DNA from: Ptychodera flava
Lineage: Eukaryota > Hemichordata > Enteropneusta > Ptychoderidae
Reading direction: 5' to 3'
Length of the DNA stretch: 64,000 nucleotides
Assembly (NCBI RefSeq): GCF_041260155.1
Contig: NC_091932.1
Coordinates: 46,159,629 to 46,223,628, forward strand
Part shown: positions 1-18,885 of the stretch, in pieces
How positions within the stretch are numbered: position 1 is the first letter of the stretch
Layout: every line of letters starts with the position of its first letter
The notes under the pieces: model-generated
What the model was told of the DNA's origin: nothing
Seen by the model: the letters and a program-made list of their open reading frames with translations, nothing else
Databases searched by the model: none
Translations under genes and position numbers: made by a program

Positions 1-1240
1 GTCTAAAATGTGACCCTCCCCCTTGTCCGACATTCTAAAACTTGACCCTCCCCCAACTGCTGCGGTAATCTCCCCCGGAATAACTGAAACAGTATCAGCT
101 AATTTACATAACAGTTGGTTCAATTGTTATGTTAGGGACAAATTACAGAGGGGAGGGCTTGTGGTTTTGGAGGGACAGTCGCAATTTATCACGCAAGAAT
201 TTTTGAAGAGATATTTTATTTCATACATTTGCGGGAGGGTCACAATTTTTTGTGCAACTATAAGAAGGCAAGATTTTTGCTGATTTAGTGCTTCACTAAA
301 AAATATCAAATCATAATACATGGAGTCTATCAGGCAAACTATTGACAATTTCCCCCCCACAAAACATGCTATATCTGTATATTATTTATGTTTGATAAAG
401 TATTTAAATGTACTGTGCTTGAATTGGGAAGTAAAATGTGCATTCGCGTACAAGAAATTGATTTCTGAATTTCATCTAAAAAGTTGGTTCACTATCCATG
501 GTGTCTATGATGAAACTATGAATAGTATTTTCCAATACAAAAACAGGTAAATCTTTGCATTTTTGTACTCTTGATTACTGATATTAATGATCTTGATAAG
601 ACTAGAGTGGTTACAAGTCTATGGTTGTGTAAAAATTTGATTTTAGAATTTCACCAAAATGTTGATTCACTTTGCATGGCGGTCTATGATGAAACTATGA
701 TTAATTTTTTTTCCAATACAAAACTAGGTACATCTGTGCATGTATGTGCGCTTGATTATTTATATTAATGTTTGTGATTAAACTAGAGTGGTTATGGGTC
801 CATGGTTGTGCAAGAAATTTGATTTGGAATTTCACTGAAAAGTTGATTTACTGTATATGGGTAGTCTATGAGAGAACTATGCACAATTTTTTCCAATATA
901 AAACAGGCAAATCTTTGTATTTATGTACATTTGATAATTGATATACACTTTTCCACCTGTTGCATATGTTTTTGTCGCTTGTCTTTCATCAGTTGTAACT
1001 GTTCAAGTTGTTTAATGTAGGATACCACCGCATCTTCTTTGCTTGTGAAACTTGTGGATAATGTGTACGTATTTTGTTGGTGATTTCCTATTCAGGATTT
1101 AATATCGAACAGACAATCAAAGTTTTGGCCATAAAATCAGCTTCTGTCAAAAGTGACCCTCCCCCCAAGATAGGTTTATAAAAAGTGACCCTCCCCCTTG
1201 AACTGTTTTCTAAAAAGTGACCCTCGCCCGCTTCCCCCGC
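1..1240. repeat. Tandem array of about 180-bp units between clusters of a GTGACCCTCCCCC repeat
   Basis: Three to four copies of a 178-186-bp unit run from about 300 to 950; GTCTATGATGAAACTATG recurs near 502, 688 and 866. The motif A/GTGACCCTCCCCC occurs twice at 1-60 and three times at 1145-1235, in the same direction, framing the array. The element may extend left of the window. No coding potential is seen. Confidence 0.65.
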
Positions 1241-1960
1241 CCCCTGTTATTACTGAAGGCTCCCTAAATTGAACCAGCTTCGAGACTAAGGTAGTGTTGT
1301 GTTCTAGAACCTCGAAATGTTCGGCAAATTTCTACACCTCCTCATAGACCTTAAGGTCTATGACCTCCTGCTCTTTCGATTGTGGGATATGCAATGTTCA
1401 AAAACTCAACATCCTAAAAGCCATTTTCTCACCGAGGCATTGCTCTCGTGAGTAGAACTTTTAGGAGCCGTATAAGAATGTTATGTCAAGTTGGACGACT
1501 CCGTAGGCATGATGTGATGACAGTTTGTCTCGCACTTGATGATGAGTACGACTCTGAGCGAAAATACCTACTCAGTTCGTCCCTGGTTACTTGTGTCCTC
1601 AACAGCCGCATTATTGTTGTTGGTTTAGATTAGATGTAGTTGCAATAATTGCAGCCCACGGACCGTGCGCCAGTTTTATGTCGTCACGGCGTTGGTTGTG
1701 TTGTAGCGGTGGCCAGTAGGACTACAATTCCATCCGTAGAAAACGCGGAAATTTTGCACAGATCGACTGTGCCCAGAAACGATCGCAGAGTCTTCCCTTT
1801 ACCTCATGGAAATGTCACCATAGTCTAGCTGCCTGGTCATCAGCGATGCCATCTATGCTAACGACATTGTCAACAGTGTACAACTGTACATGTATACTTA
1901 AAACTGAAAAACAACGGTTAATAAAAGCTGAACGAAGCTTTCCTTCATACCCGCCGCGCT
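1241..1960. other. Non-coding stretch, nothing recognised
   Basis: Only short open frames without family resemblance; somewhat richer in CpG than the flanks. No repeat family seen elsewhere in the window. Confidence 0.4.
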
Positions 1961-2051
1961 AGCCCTGCGTACGATGCTGTGTGTTCCGCTACAGCTAATC
2001 GCCCCGCTCACGATTAGCTGTAGCGGAACACACAGCATCGTACGCAGGGCT
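1961..2051. repeat. Perfect 41-bp inverted repeat with 9-nt loop
   Basis: 1961-2001 is the exact reverse complement of 2011-2051, with loop CCCCGCTCA (2002-2010). It lies in a GC-rich patch and would form a long uninterrupted hairpin. It could be a recent fold-back, a small-RNA precursor or an assembly artefact. Confidence 0.9.
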
Positions 2052-2728
2052 ACCGCCGCGCCGCCATATCTTGCACGTTACCATGATGATCTCGCCCAAT
2101 GTGACCACAGACATGGGGACGGCAGACTACTGTCTATGAACTGTCGTTTTTCAGTCGAAAATACACACCGTCGACCATTTCCTTAGCGTAGATAGCATCG
2201 TATCCATCTCCATGTGATAAGAGAAAAATCGCCGCCCGTGCGACCCTTTCTCTTCACAACAAAATGTCCGCGTTTTCTTCAGCCCTGCGCCACATGTACA
2301 CAGCAAACATATCAGAAAAAGCCGAAGCACGGCCTGTTGGTTACTATTATTGCTGCTACTAGCGTCTTTCCTTCTACCGAAAGGACTGACTTGTCTAAAG
2401 CAATCTGCTGCTGGCCTTACTAACGCCACAGATGTCGTGGTACTGTTGAGAGTAGCGTGTCTCCCAGTACCAGCGCACGAACAGCTGGCGGCTATGACGG
2501 CGACTAGTGTTTTGCCCTTTAACTTAGTACATTTTCATGCTGTGATACGTCCATGGTTAAACTTCGGATGACAAAAACGTGAAATGAGATCAAGGGACTT
2601 GCTTTTAAGTACATATAGTACTGCAAATTTCACAATCTGCCTTACAAACTGAAATGATAGCGAACGCATATAACAGTATTTCACACAAACAGGAAAGTGA
2701 ACTTTCGGCGCTAGGCTAGGGAGATACA
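2052..2728. other. CpG-richer non-coding stretch
   Basis: Overlapping open frames exist on both strands but none begins with a convincing ATG or resembles a family. No promoter motif can be assigned. Confidence 0.3.
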
Positions 2729-3853
2729 TAAATTATGATAATGAGATAGATAAACATGTGAACACAATCAAATAAAAATTTTAACACTGAGAAAACGCTA
2801 TAAAAAGCTTTAAAAATGCGTGAACGAAATAAAAATGCCAACACAATATAAAAAAAAATGAAAGCAAAATGTGCGCACGAAATAGAAATGCAAACATTAT
2901 TAAGTAGAAATTCAAGCAAAATGGGTAAAAGAAAAATAATGTTTAAAAAATGACATTCTTTTTTCATTATGTTAACATTTTTATTTCGTTTTTTCATTTA
3001 GTTTGCATTTTTGTTGTACTGTGTTTGCATTTTTTGTCATTTTTAATTTTGTTTGCATTTTTATTTTATTATGTTAGCATTTTTATGTCATTCTTTCATT
3101 TTGTTCGCATTTTTATTACATTTTCTCATTTTGTTTACATTTTTATTTCATTATGTTACATTTTTTTCATTTTTAATTTTGTTTGCATTTTTATTTCATT
3201 ATGTTAGCATTTTTATGTTGTTCTTTCATTTTGTTTACATATTTATTTCATTATGTCTAGAAATGAAATGTAAATATATCATAATAAAAATGCAAACAAA
3301 ATAAGAAAAATGACATAAAGATGAAAACATAATATAAATATAATGCAAACAAAATGAAAGAATGAAATAAAAATGTAAACATAATATAATAAAAATGCAA
3401 ACAAAATAAAAGAACGAAATAAAAATGCAAACATAATATAATAAAAATGCAAACAAAATGAAAGAACGAAATAAAACTGCAAACATAATATAATAAAAAT
3501 GCAAACATAATATAATAAAAATGCAAACAAAATGAAAGAATGAAATAAAATGTAAACATAATATAATAAATGCAAACAAAATAAAAGAATGAAATAAAAA
3601 TTTAAACATAATATAATAAAAATGAAAACAAAATGAAAGAATGAAATAAAAATGTAAACATAATATAATAAAAATGCAAACAAAATGAAAGAATGAAATA
3701 AAAATGCAAACATAATATAATAAAAATGTAAAGATAACAAAATAAGAATGCAAACACAATGAGAAAACGAAATAAAGATGTTAATATAATAACATAAAAA
3801 TGCAAAGAAAATGACAAAATGTAATAATGTAAAGATAATAAAATAATGATAAC
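2729..3853. repeat. AT-rich array of about 24-bp units with two orientation flips
   Basis: Units built on ATAAAAATGCAAACAAAATG (with variants CATAATATAA and GAAAGAACGAA) run forward at about 2740-2945. They run as the reverse complement at 2950-3255 and forward again at 3262-3840. The long open frames here (up to 209 codons, Phe/Ile/His-rich) are products of the repeat, not genes. Confidence 0.85.
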
Positions 3854-6176
3854 ACAATTGTTTTGGCACTAATCTCACCCCATACAATCTTTCCTTGTTT
3901 GTAACCACTGTTGAGGGGGACCGTATGGTAACACAGCTGATGAAAGTTAAGTTGATTCAGTGGCCTAGCTCTTGAGTCAAACATTGTAAGTCTTGTCATT
4001 CTGTACAGTGTGTTATTTTGGATGTATTCAATATTGTTCATTGTCTTTCTTTTGCTTTTAGCATTAAAGCTGAAATCCCTCAATCTGACTAAAATATGTC
4101 AGGTCTTGTTGTCATTACTGAAAGTGGTTGTTTCTTCAGTTTTTGTCCATCTTTGTGTATTTAAACTCTGATCTTATGGACCTCGGGGATAAATGTTCAG
4201 ACTGAATTTTTTGCAATACTGTTTGACTCTATCACTTATGGGGGCTCACTTCATAGAGTTAACACAGGGGTGCAGCTATTTTAACTTAAAAATATTGGTA
4301 AATGTTAAGTAATTTGTTTCTCTAATACAAAACTTTGCATGGTGACCCCTGATATTTATTCTTAATTTGGTAAGAGAAATTGTTTCCTTGAGGAAAATTT
4401 GATTACAAGTTAACGTTTACATCTTTCAATTTCAATGTGCATTACTACCAGCACCTAAAATCTAAGGATTCAGTAAAGATTGGATGCACAGATATTTCTT
4501 CCCCTAGCTCTCACTTTTCTCTCATGGAAAGCATCCTCTAGTGATGACTATTTTTGTCTATTCAAAATGAAGAATGGATTTATCTCAATCTGACTGCATT
4601 TCTCAAACGTATCTATAAAATAAAAATCAAATGTGTTTTTGAAGGGAGAGGAGATATATTGATAGAAAATACAGTTCTTTATACAAAATATCACGGCAAG
4701 ATATCATCAAAAGGCTAGGTGAATTTCCACTGAATTCTGATGTTTTTCCCTGTAGTATTCTGATGTGTAGCAGGTGTAAGGAAGACTGGCAGCAGCAATA
4801 ACTATTGATCAAAGATGCTAGTCTTTTTAATCTCTCATTCATGGTCTTTCTTTTCAAGCTTTCTTTCCTAAATTAATAATTTTGTCTACCTATTAAAAGT
4901 ATGTCAGATCTTGCTGTTAATTACAAAAAGAGAAGATTGTTCAGCATTCTTCTTTTTATTTCAAGGTACGCTTCATCTGACATTGTGAGAGGTGAAAATT
5001 GGGCACCGTACCCGGCTCTGGTATTTTCTGCCTTCTCTCCACTGCCCCTTATGCTCTTCTTGGAGAGCGCCCTCTAGCGATGGCTATTCCGTTATATAAT
5101 TCTGAAAGAAGTGATGAAAACTTTCCAATGCATGTGACATATCACCGTACAAATGTCAATTTATTGCTCTCCTTATTCACAAGAGTTAAAACACACAACA
5201 CTAACAATTTAATATTTTGAATGGCAAGACATTAGTTAATAATCACACAAATTATAAAGGTCCTTTTTAAATTTGTTGTATTGTATAAAACTAGTTTGTA
5301 TATACACACAGCAGTCAGACTTTGTCAATTTGGACAGCACTCGGTAATTAATACTATTAAAATCTTCCTTAATTACATAGGTCATGTAGTGGTTTTACTT
5401 ATTATCAATCACAACATTTTCCCATCTTAAACAAAAATTAATATGCACACTTCGTATCTTCTAAGAAATATCATAATCTATTGAACTGTTGATTAGTATG
5501 CTCTTCAGTATGTCTCCTAACTCACAAAGTCTTTTGCATTGACTGCCCTGACACAAATAGGCAATACATATAAGATGTAAAATTCTATTGCATCATAGAT
5601 AAGTTTCTTTAGTCACTGGCACATCACTAATTTGCTACAAGTGCATTGTGACTTCTTCCTTACCAAATCTACCAATAGCATAGAATTGTCTCTTAATATT
5701 CCTATTAAAAGTTCAAAGTTAATTCATATTTTAAGATGCATAAGTATGTCAAGTACATTACGCACACTACTGTGCAGTTGGACAATCAAAACATTACGGG
5801 AAGGCTTCATTTACTTAGGAATACCCTACTTCCCTAGAGGATCAATTTCACAGACCTGCCTTTCCTACAATGGCACTACAATAGCACCAGCTGGATTAGA
5901 TAAACATAACAATGGAACATTCACACCTTGGGGATTAAAAGTCTTCTGTTTGTCACCAGAGTTGCTCAGGCAAGGACTCGGGTTTCAGGTACCATGCAAG
6001 TTAATACAGTCGTCCCCTAATGATAATTACTACCTTAAATAAAACAACAACACAAAATGCAATGTCTTTTCCTATCTAAAGGATTACTTTCTTGTGTCAT
6101 AAGACATATATTTTATGTTATTAAAAAGCAAGGTTGGAGTATTGATTTGTTGATCAACATTTCAGAATGTTCCGAT
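3854..6176. other. Intergenic, mostly unassigned; one family D MITE copy
   Basis: A diverged copy of the 'GCGCCTCG' family lies at about 4165-4455. The 136-codon open frame at 5632-6042 shows no domain. No gene is supported. Confidence 0.35.
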
Positions 6177-6502
6177 TAAAGGGACAAAGTCGGCCATTTT
6201 TCATGAATTTTGTTTGATACGAGATACTACTTATATTGTTTGACATGTTGAAAGATACTGAATGAATGGGTGATCATGCATATATTCGACCCCGGTTTTA
6301 GACACGATACATGAAATCATCGCGAAAATGAATGTCATGATCATTAATTCATTTTCATGATGGTTTCATTTAATTTGTCTAAAACCAGGGTCGAATATAT
6401 GCATGGTCACCCATTCATTATCGTTCAACATGTCAAACAATATAAGCAGTATCTTGCATCAAAACAAAAATTCATGAAAAATGGCCGACTTTGTCCCTTC
6501 AA
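6177..6502. mobile_element. Fold-back MITE (family G)
   Basis: A 326-bp near-perfect palindrome: arms of about 160 bp begin TTAAAGGGACAAAGTCGGCC and end in its reverse complement, meeting near 6340. The arms differ at a few positions, so it is not brand new. No coding capacity. Confidence 0.85.
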
Positions 6503-7451
6503 ACAATGACATACAGTGCATATGAAGATGAAAGGGCGTGTCTATCACATGACTGCATGGAGATGTCGATGAACAAGAGATCAGGAACTACAAGAGTTAA
6601 ACAAGAACGCCATATTTACCACCAGTTTTTGTTTCTATGGCAGAGAGGGAAAGAATGAATGATTTAGGTGCTACACTGTCAAAATGCAGTCTCCATAACA
6701 AAATGAACAGGTAAATTGTAAAAAGAAATTTTGTTAAAAGATAGTGGCTTTGTCATGTGTTGAAGAAGTAAAATTGACACATGAATCTACAAAATTTGAA
6801 GGTACAAAATTCAAATGTAAAAACTCAAATAACAATGTCAAAAACACCCTTGTTTTTAAAATACTTTGCAGAATAAGGGACACAAGGTGTACTAGCCCCA
6901 ATAGGGTATGTAATGGGCAAGTCAGGCATACTCCCTGAGTTCAATGCAACAATCCTTTGTGGATATACTAGCTGCTTTACTTGTGCTGATTTTTTCAATG
7001 AACTATTTTTCAACAATTCTGAAAAGTTTGTACCATTCAACAATGACTTATTGATAAAATTACACAAACAAAGACTTCATTCCTCAGATGATGACACACA
7101 TCTGATCCTTTTAAACTTTGACCTGCATCATCCTCAGATGATGTCGATGGCACCTGAAATGGTACAACAGGGATGTAACTCAGATTTTCCATATTTGCAG
7201 TCAGGAGTAGCATTTCAGAAAACCTTGTCTGATTCGTCTCATACTGATGAAAATTTTACATCAGTAACACAGTACTGGCTCCATACATGATAAAAAAACC
7301 TATTGACGAATATGAGTTGTGTCCACCTAACCCATCTAGCCTGTGAGCCATTGATACTACAGAATCAGGAGTTTAAAGAGAAAGTATGCCATCAGGATGC
7401 ATCATGGGAGTTATTGAAAGGGTAATCAATGTACTTAATATACAGACGATT
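6503..7451. other. Intergenic with an unsupported 125-codon open frame
   Basis: Frame 6913-7290 (plus) is open with an ATG but shows no family motif, signal peptide or splice context. Probably chance. Nothing else is recognised. Confidence 0.25.
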
Positions 7452-7783
7452 TTAAAGGGCCAGTAGCTGCAAGTTTTGATAATCTTTTCACTAATTTTTG
7501 TTTTTAGTGTTAACTGCGGTTCCTTGTTCTACTCCCCTAAGTATGTGGAGATACACAGTATTCAGTCTGTCAACTCAGTCCAAATGTGTGTAGACTGCAT
7601 TGTTATTGTTGACATGTGAATTTTGGTCAGGACTAGAATTCAAATGTAGACAATAAGAGCGCATTTTACATGTACAGTTAATATGTTGACAAGTTGTTCT
7701 TTCAACAAGAACTTGCAATTAACATAAACAAACAAAAAATCCATCAAAAGATACATCTACAGGCCCTCTAAACCACAATTGTA
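7452..7783 (+). mobile_element. MITE family E copy 1
   Basis: About 330 bp with inverted ends AAAGGGCCAGTAGCTG and CTACAGGCCCTCTAAA. The internal block CACAGTATTCAG...TCAACTCAG...GAATTTTGGTC is shared with the copies near 9070, 12870, 32919, 45130 and 62490. Confidence 0.7.
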
Positions 7784-8411
7784 CACTGTGAAATTGAAAC
7801 ATATAGCATTGCAAGAATAAGTATTTATACCAAACTATAGTCATATAGAAACTTCACTGAAAATTTAATATCAACAACCCAAAATATATAGTGGTAAACA
7901 TTTTGACCATGTTTTAACATTTACAAATGTAGGAAAGAGCATAATTGTTGTATATTCATGTGAAAATGTTCAGGTCTACATCATCACACAATGAATGCAT
8001 CAAGGTCAATAATACCATGTAACTGTGTAATTTTTTACCACAATACAACATCCTATTTCAATGAACATTTGTGTTAGCTATCATGCACCAAATTTACAGT
8101 ATTTCATAAAACTGTGACATCCTACCAGTAGATTTTGTCAGTTTTGAGGAACAAATGCCTGAAGTGCTAGAGCACTCATTTTTGCAAAATGTATCCATTT
8201 GCACTGTCAACATAGAATGATCATGACTTGTTCTAGGTGGTGGAAATTCATGTGTGTTAGCTCATACACTCTACGCCTACTTGGTGGACGAAACAATCTT
8301 ACAGAACAATGCGTCACCATACAAAGCTCATGAAGAGACTTGTAGCAAACTGTTCATATATTTGCAATAGCATACTTACATGTATGTACAGGATGTGATG
8401 TGTCATATTAA
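7784..8411. other. Intergenic AT-rich sequence
   Basis: No gene, RNA or repeat family recognised. Confidence 0.3.
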
Positions 8412-8617
8412 CCCTTTGAGTTCTGTAATTTTTCCAACAAAAATTTTACTGCCACATTTCACCAATTTTTATTAATTTTTATGAAATTTTTTGGACCAAA
8501 TGGACATCATATTTCATTAGCTCCAGTTTTCTATCAAAACTTTGGCAAAAATTTGAGAAAAATTGACTAGGGTATATTTTGTAAAGGGGAGAAAAAATGA
8601 CATTGGCGCTCAAAGGA
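8412..8617 (+). mobile_element. piggyBac-like MITE family C copy 1
   Basis: 206 bp between TTAA duplications (8408-8411 and 8618-8621). The ends CCCTTTGAG and CTCAAAGG are inverted. Shares its interior with 12329-12544 and 40036-40252. Confidence 0.75.
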
Positions 8618-8621
8618 TTAA

Positions 8622-9068
8622 TAATGCTAATCATCCTCAATGAGATACTATCATTGAATACATACATAATTTATAATAATTTGCATTCATGAATGTCATT
8701 GCATTGTACTTCAGACATGTACCTTGTGATCTAAAGACTACTCAGATTACCGGGATTTCCAGTCAGAATCTACACAGTACAACTTGACATAATAATTACC
8801 AATGGTAGTACAATCTATCATCAAATAATAAAATATCTTACTAACAACACAAATGAATAACATTTTCAGAAGTGTCTTTCTATGTTTCAAAATTTACATC
8901 AAAGTAATTAGAATAATGTATTTATCAACTCAGATAATAAATATTTAAAATTGTTTGCTTCTTACACCAAATTATACAACTGCAAAAAGAAAAGATACCT
9001 TACACATGATGGTTGCATAAAGACCTTAATTACTAAAAGACTACCCGAGGTATTTTTTTACTGTAGAC
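8622..9068. other. Intergenic AT-rich sequence
   Basis: Nothing recognised. Confidence 0.3.
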
Positions 9069-9705
9069 TTAAAGGCCAGTAGCTGTAACTTTTGATGGGT
9101 TTTTTTCATCATTGCTGTTTTTTATGTCATCTACAGTGTCTTGTCTTACTACTAAAAGCATTTCTAGATGCACAGTATTCAGCTTGTAAACTCAGCCTGT
9201 ACATGTGTACATTGTTGTTGCTGTCAAGTGAATTTTGGTCTGGACTTAAATTCAAATGTCAATAAGGACAGTGCATTGGACATGTTTTGATGCTGGATTG
9301 ACAATAGGGCTGTTCACATTTCACGTCACTGTTCTCACATTAATATGCAAAAATAACTATTTGTCCGCATTTTTAGATTACGCTTTTGAAAATTACGCAT
9401 GCAAAAACGGCGAAAATACATCTCAGTGGGCGACTGCTAGTGTAACAGTGAATACTAAAAAACATATTCACGACTCAGAGTACAAGCTGCCAAAACAGCC
9501 ATGTACGCAACATTGATAAAATTTGTCCGCATTTCAAGCTGTGTGTCCGATGTCGCGCGCGTACAGCTATATTTAGTAACAAACCTGTAACCGTGAACAG
9601 CGCTATTTAAACAGTCAGTGTTTTAACATGGGGAGTAGAATAAGGACTTGCAATCAACATACAAAATAAAAATGTAATCAAAAATTACAGTTACTGGATC
9701 TTTGA
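9069..9705 (+). mobile_element. MITE family E copy 2, interrupted by family F
   Basis: The left part starts TTAAAGGCCAGTAGCTG at 9069 and the right part ends ACAGTTACTGGATC near 9705. The middle is split by a separate element at 9307-9604. Confidence 0.7.
9307..9604. mobile_element. MITE family F copy 1
   Basis: About 298 bp with inverted ends GGGCTGTTCAC and GTGAACAGCGC. The interior GTGTCCGATGTCGC...CGTAC is shared with the copy ending at 44902. Nested within a family E MITE. Confidence 0.7.
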
Positions 9706-12032
9706 ACAAATGTATTGTACAAGCACTGACATGGTAACACAAGGTTGTATTTTTATGTCTTGTGTTGGCAGTCATAATGAGAATTTAATTTTTTTAAATT
9801 TGTTAATACATTTTTATAGTTGGTACACTCAACATACTTTTTTCATGAGTCCACTTATTTACTTTCCAGACACGCTATTACTTTTTTGCAGGAATTGTTG
9901 ACCACCTCGTCAAAAATGTAATGGTTCATCCGGAAAAAGGCGGTATCAAAATGCCTTCTCAACATTAACATTTTAAAGAGTTTCATACCGTCTCTTGATA
10001 GGGTCAAAAGGTCAACTGTACTGTCATGAGGTTATCAATGCAGCATAGAATCGTTTAACACTGTATCATTGCTGTGATCATCAGAAAATGATATATTGGC
10101 AATTGGAATCTTATATTTTGGTATTTTGAGCCCTTTACTTCATTCATATCAACATGGAAACAGATTATCATAAAGAATGAGATAAATTTGAAAAAGTTAA
10201 TGTTAAATACTGGATAGAACTGAATGTTTATCTTAGTGGGAGTGTGAAATCTACCTGAATCTGAATCCGAAAATGGCAAGCAATGTGAGATAAAGTCTGA
10301 TCTTTGCACCCCATTTCTACAGCCTGGCTGCATTGCTCATGAAAATAAGGTCAGGTATGGGCTTTTGTAAGCATGGCTGTCATTGGTCAATAGTACAAGC
10401 GCAGTGATTGCATTGAATATAATTACAACTTGGAGCAACCTAGATTTCATTTGCCCATTGAGTAATTTTACTACCTCCATGGTTTCCTGAACCAAGCATC
10501 CTATGTTGACGTTGAATGAAAAAACCATAGACGATAATTGTCATTATCATTTCACCACTAAATGCCATAATAGAAGTAAAGTGTGAGAAACTTTGAAGTG
10601 AAGCCGTGCTATTAACTTCAATGTTCGATGCTTCATCATTTAATTTCTAAGTTTGCCACAATACAAATGTGCTGATCACATGATATTGTCAGGTGACTGT
10701 GCTCACTAATATGCAGTCAAAATTCTGACTAAAATGGTGGCCCATGCCCTGACCCTAGTTTCATGAGCAGCACAGCCAGCGTTAGAAATGGGGTAGGGGA
10801 CCAGATAATGAATCTTAGTTTGCATGTATATTTATGTGAATTCAGAATCAGGCTACAAAACCTTTACTGATATTGAAGGTCAAAGAACATTAGACAATGT
10901 CAAAAAAGAGTTTATGAATGTAGCATGCCTGAATGCCAGGCCTCACTCTGGGAGAATTCAGGTTGTTTTTGTGAAACAAATGCCATTTGGATCTGATGTG
11001 CCACCCTGTATCAAGCAAATCTAACCCACATGCGTTTCTCGACATGCCGACAAATAAATGTATATAAATCTTGCGTTGTCATATGCAGAATGAATTAATA
11101 TTACTGCCAATTGTAGTGCGCATTTGATAATGAGATATACATGTCTTAATTTAGTGGACAGTTTGTTTCAAAATCTGTTTCTCAAAACATGACTGTATGG
11201 GTAGATTATTGGTAAAAAATCGAAAAGTATGGTTTGTATGATGTATATGTTAACAGTTTCCGCATTTACCATGGTGCGCTATATCTGTTTACCATGGTGC
11301 ATTATATCTGTCTGTTACTGTGACAATTACTGCATTTTAGATTTCAAAAGAGAAGTTTAGCAAACACACAGGATTAGTCTTTTTCCTAGTAGCCATGGGA
11401 GTGATCAGGGTTAGAGTCACAGTTATGGTACAGAGCTTAGAGACCTGACTTGAAGGAAAACTCAGTTCACAGTTATCAAAGGTTTGTGTCTTCTTTTGTG
11501 CTGTCAGAAATTGGTCAGAGCACGGAGGAATATGTATAGAGAGATGTTCTCACACATAACTCAATGGTCAGAGTAGCTGATGTTGGTTGATGTAGTATTT
11601 GATATAAATGTATGTAGACACTGTACATCAAACAATTTGTTTGTGCTCACAGACACAGTACCATGTACTGACAGAGTTTTCACAGACCTGTGCTTACACA
11701 GAGCTTTTCAACCCTTTTACCATCATTTTTTCATCAAAACCAATGATTATTGAACCTGCTTTACAGGGAACTAGGAGTGAAAAAATTAAAATGCTGGTTT
11801 TACAAACCATAGCTTGCTGTTTTAAAGTTTCCCACGCTCGATTGTTTTTGTTTTGTATAAACTCTACTTCTTGACACCAAATGGCATTCTACAGAAAAGT
11901 ACGCATTGTACATGTATTTGTAACTTAATTACAATATATGTACCCATGTTTATGGAAGTTACCATCAGAAAAGAACATTGCTGACAGTCTTCCAGAATGA
12001 GGCTGACTATTTTGACCAATCACACTGCACGT
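9706..12032. other. Intergenic, 3' flank of AGPAT5
   Basis: Includes the AGPAT5 3' UTR just below 12033. Short open frames only; nothing else assigned. Confidence 0.35.
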
Positions 12033-18602
<6,570 letters not shown>

Positions 18603-18885
18603 AGTTGTTAAATAAGAAAATGCGGGCTTCTTTCAAAACAGAGTACTGTAAGTTGCTATGCACGACCCACGTGTAGCGGTAGCGCGTACAAGCACGAACG
18701 GTGTCCTCTAGCCTCGATGTGAAATGTGAGAAAGGTCAAAGGTTAAAATGTGGTGGCGTTCGCATATTCTTAGCAATAATGGCTGCCCACTTATCGTGAA
18801 CACGCGGTCGCTCTTGGTGTAACAGTTTTGCTCAGTCGTCGTCCTTTACTGGTAAGTGTTGGATATTAGGGAAGGAGCTGTAAAG
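18603..18885. promoter_or_regulatory. Probable bidirectional promoter between AGPAT5 and RBM34
   Basis: Only 283 bp separate the AGPAT5 start codon (minus) from the RBM34 start codon (plus), so both transcription starts must lie in or near this gap. It is richer in CpG than its surroundings and has a CACGTG E-box at 18668-18673. A YY1-like AATAATGGCTGCC lies at about 18774-18786. No TATA box is evident, which is usual for housekeeping pairs. Inferred from layout. Confidence 0.6.

Noticed and set aside
3235-3908. Long minus-strand open frames (100-209 codons) rich in Phe, Ile, His and Tyr
   Set aside because: Products of the AT-rich tandem array; the peptide periodicity follows the DNA repeat.
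5632-6042. 136-codon plus-strand frame
   Set aside because: No ATG in good context, no motif, no splice sites; mixed composition typical of chance frames.
6913-7290. 125-codon plus-strand frame with ATG
   Set aside because: No family resemblance, no signal or membrane segment; could not separate it from chance.
18850-18868. Donor-like GGTAAGTG and acceptor-like ATATTAG just before the RBM34 ATG
   Set aside because: An intron of about 20 nt is not possible; chance motifs.
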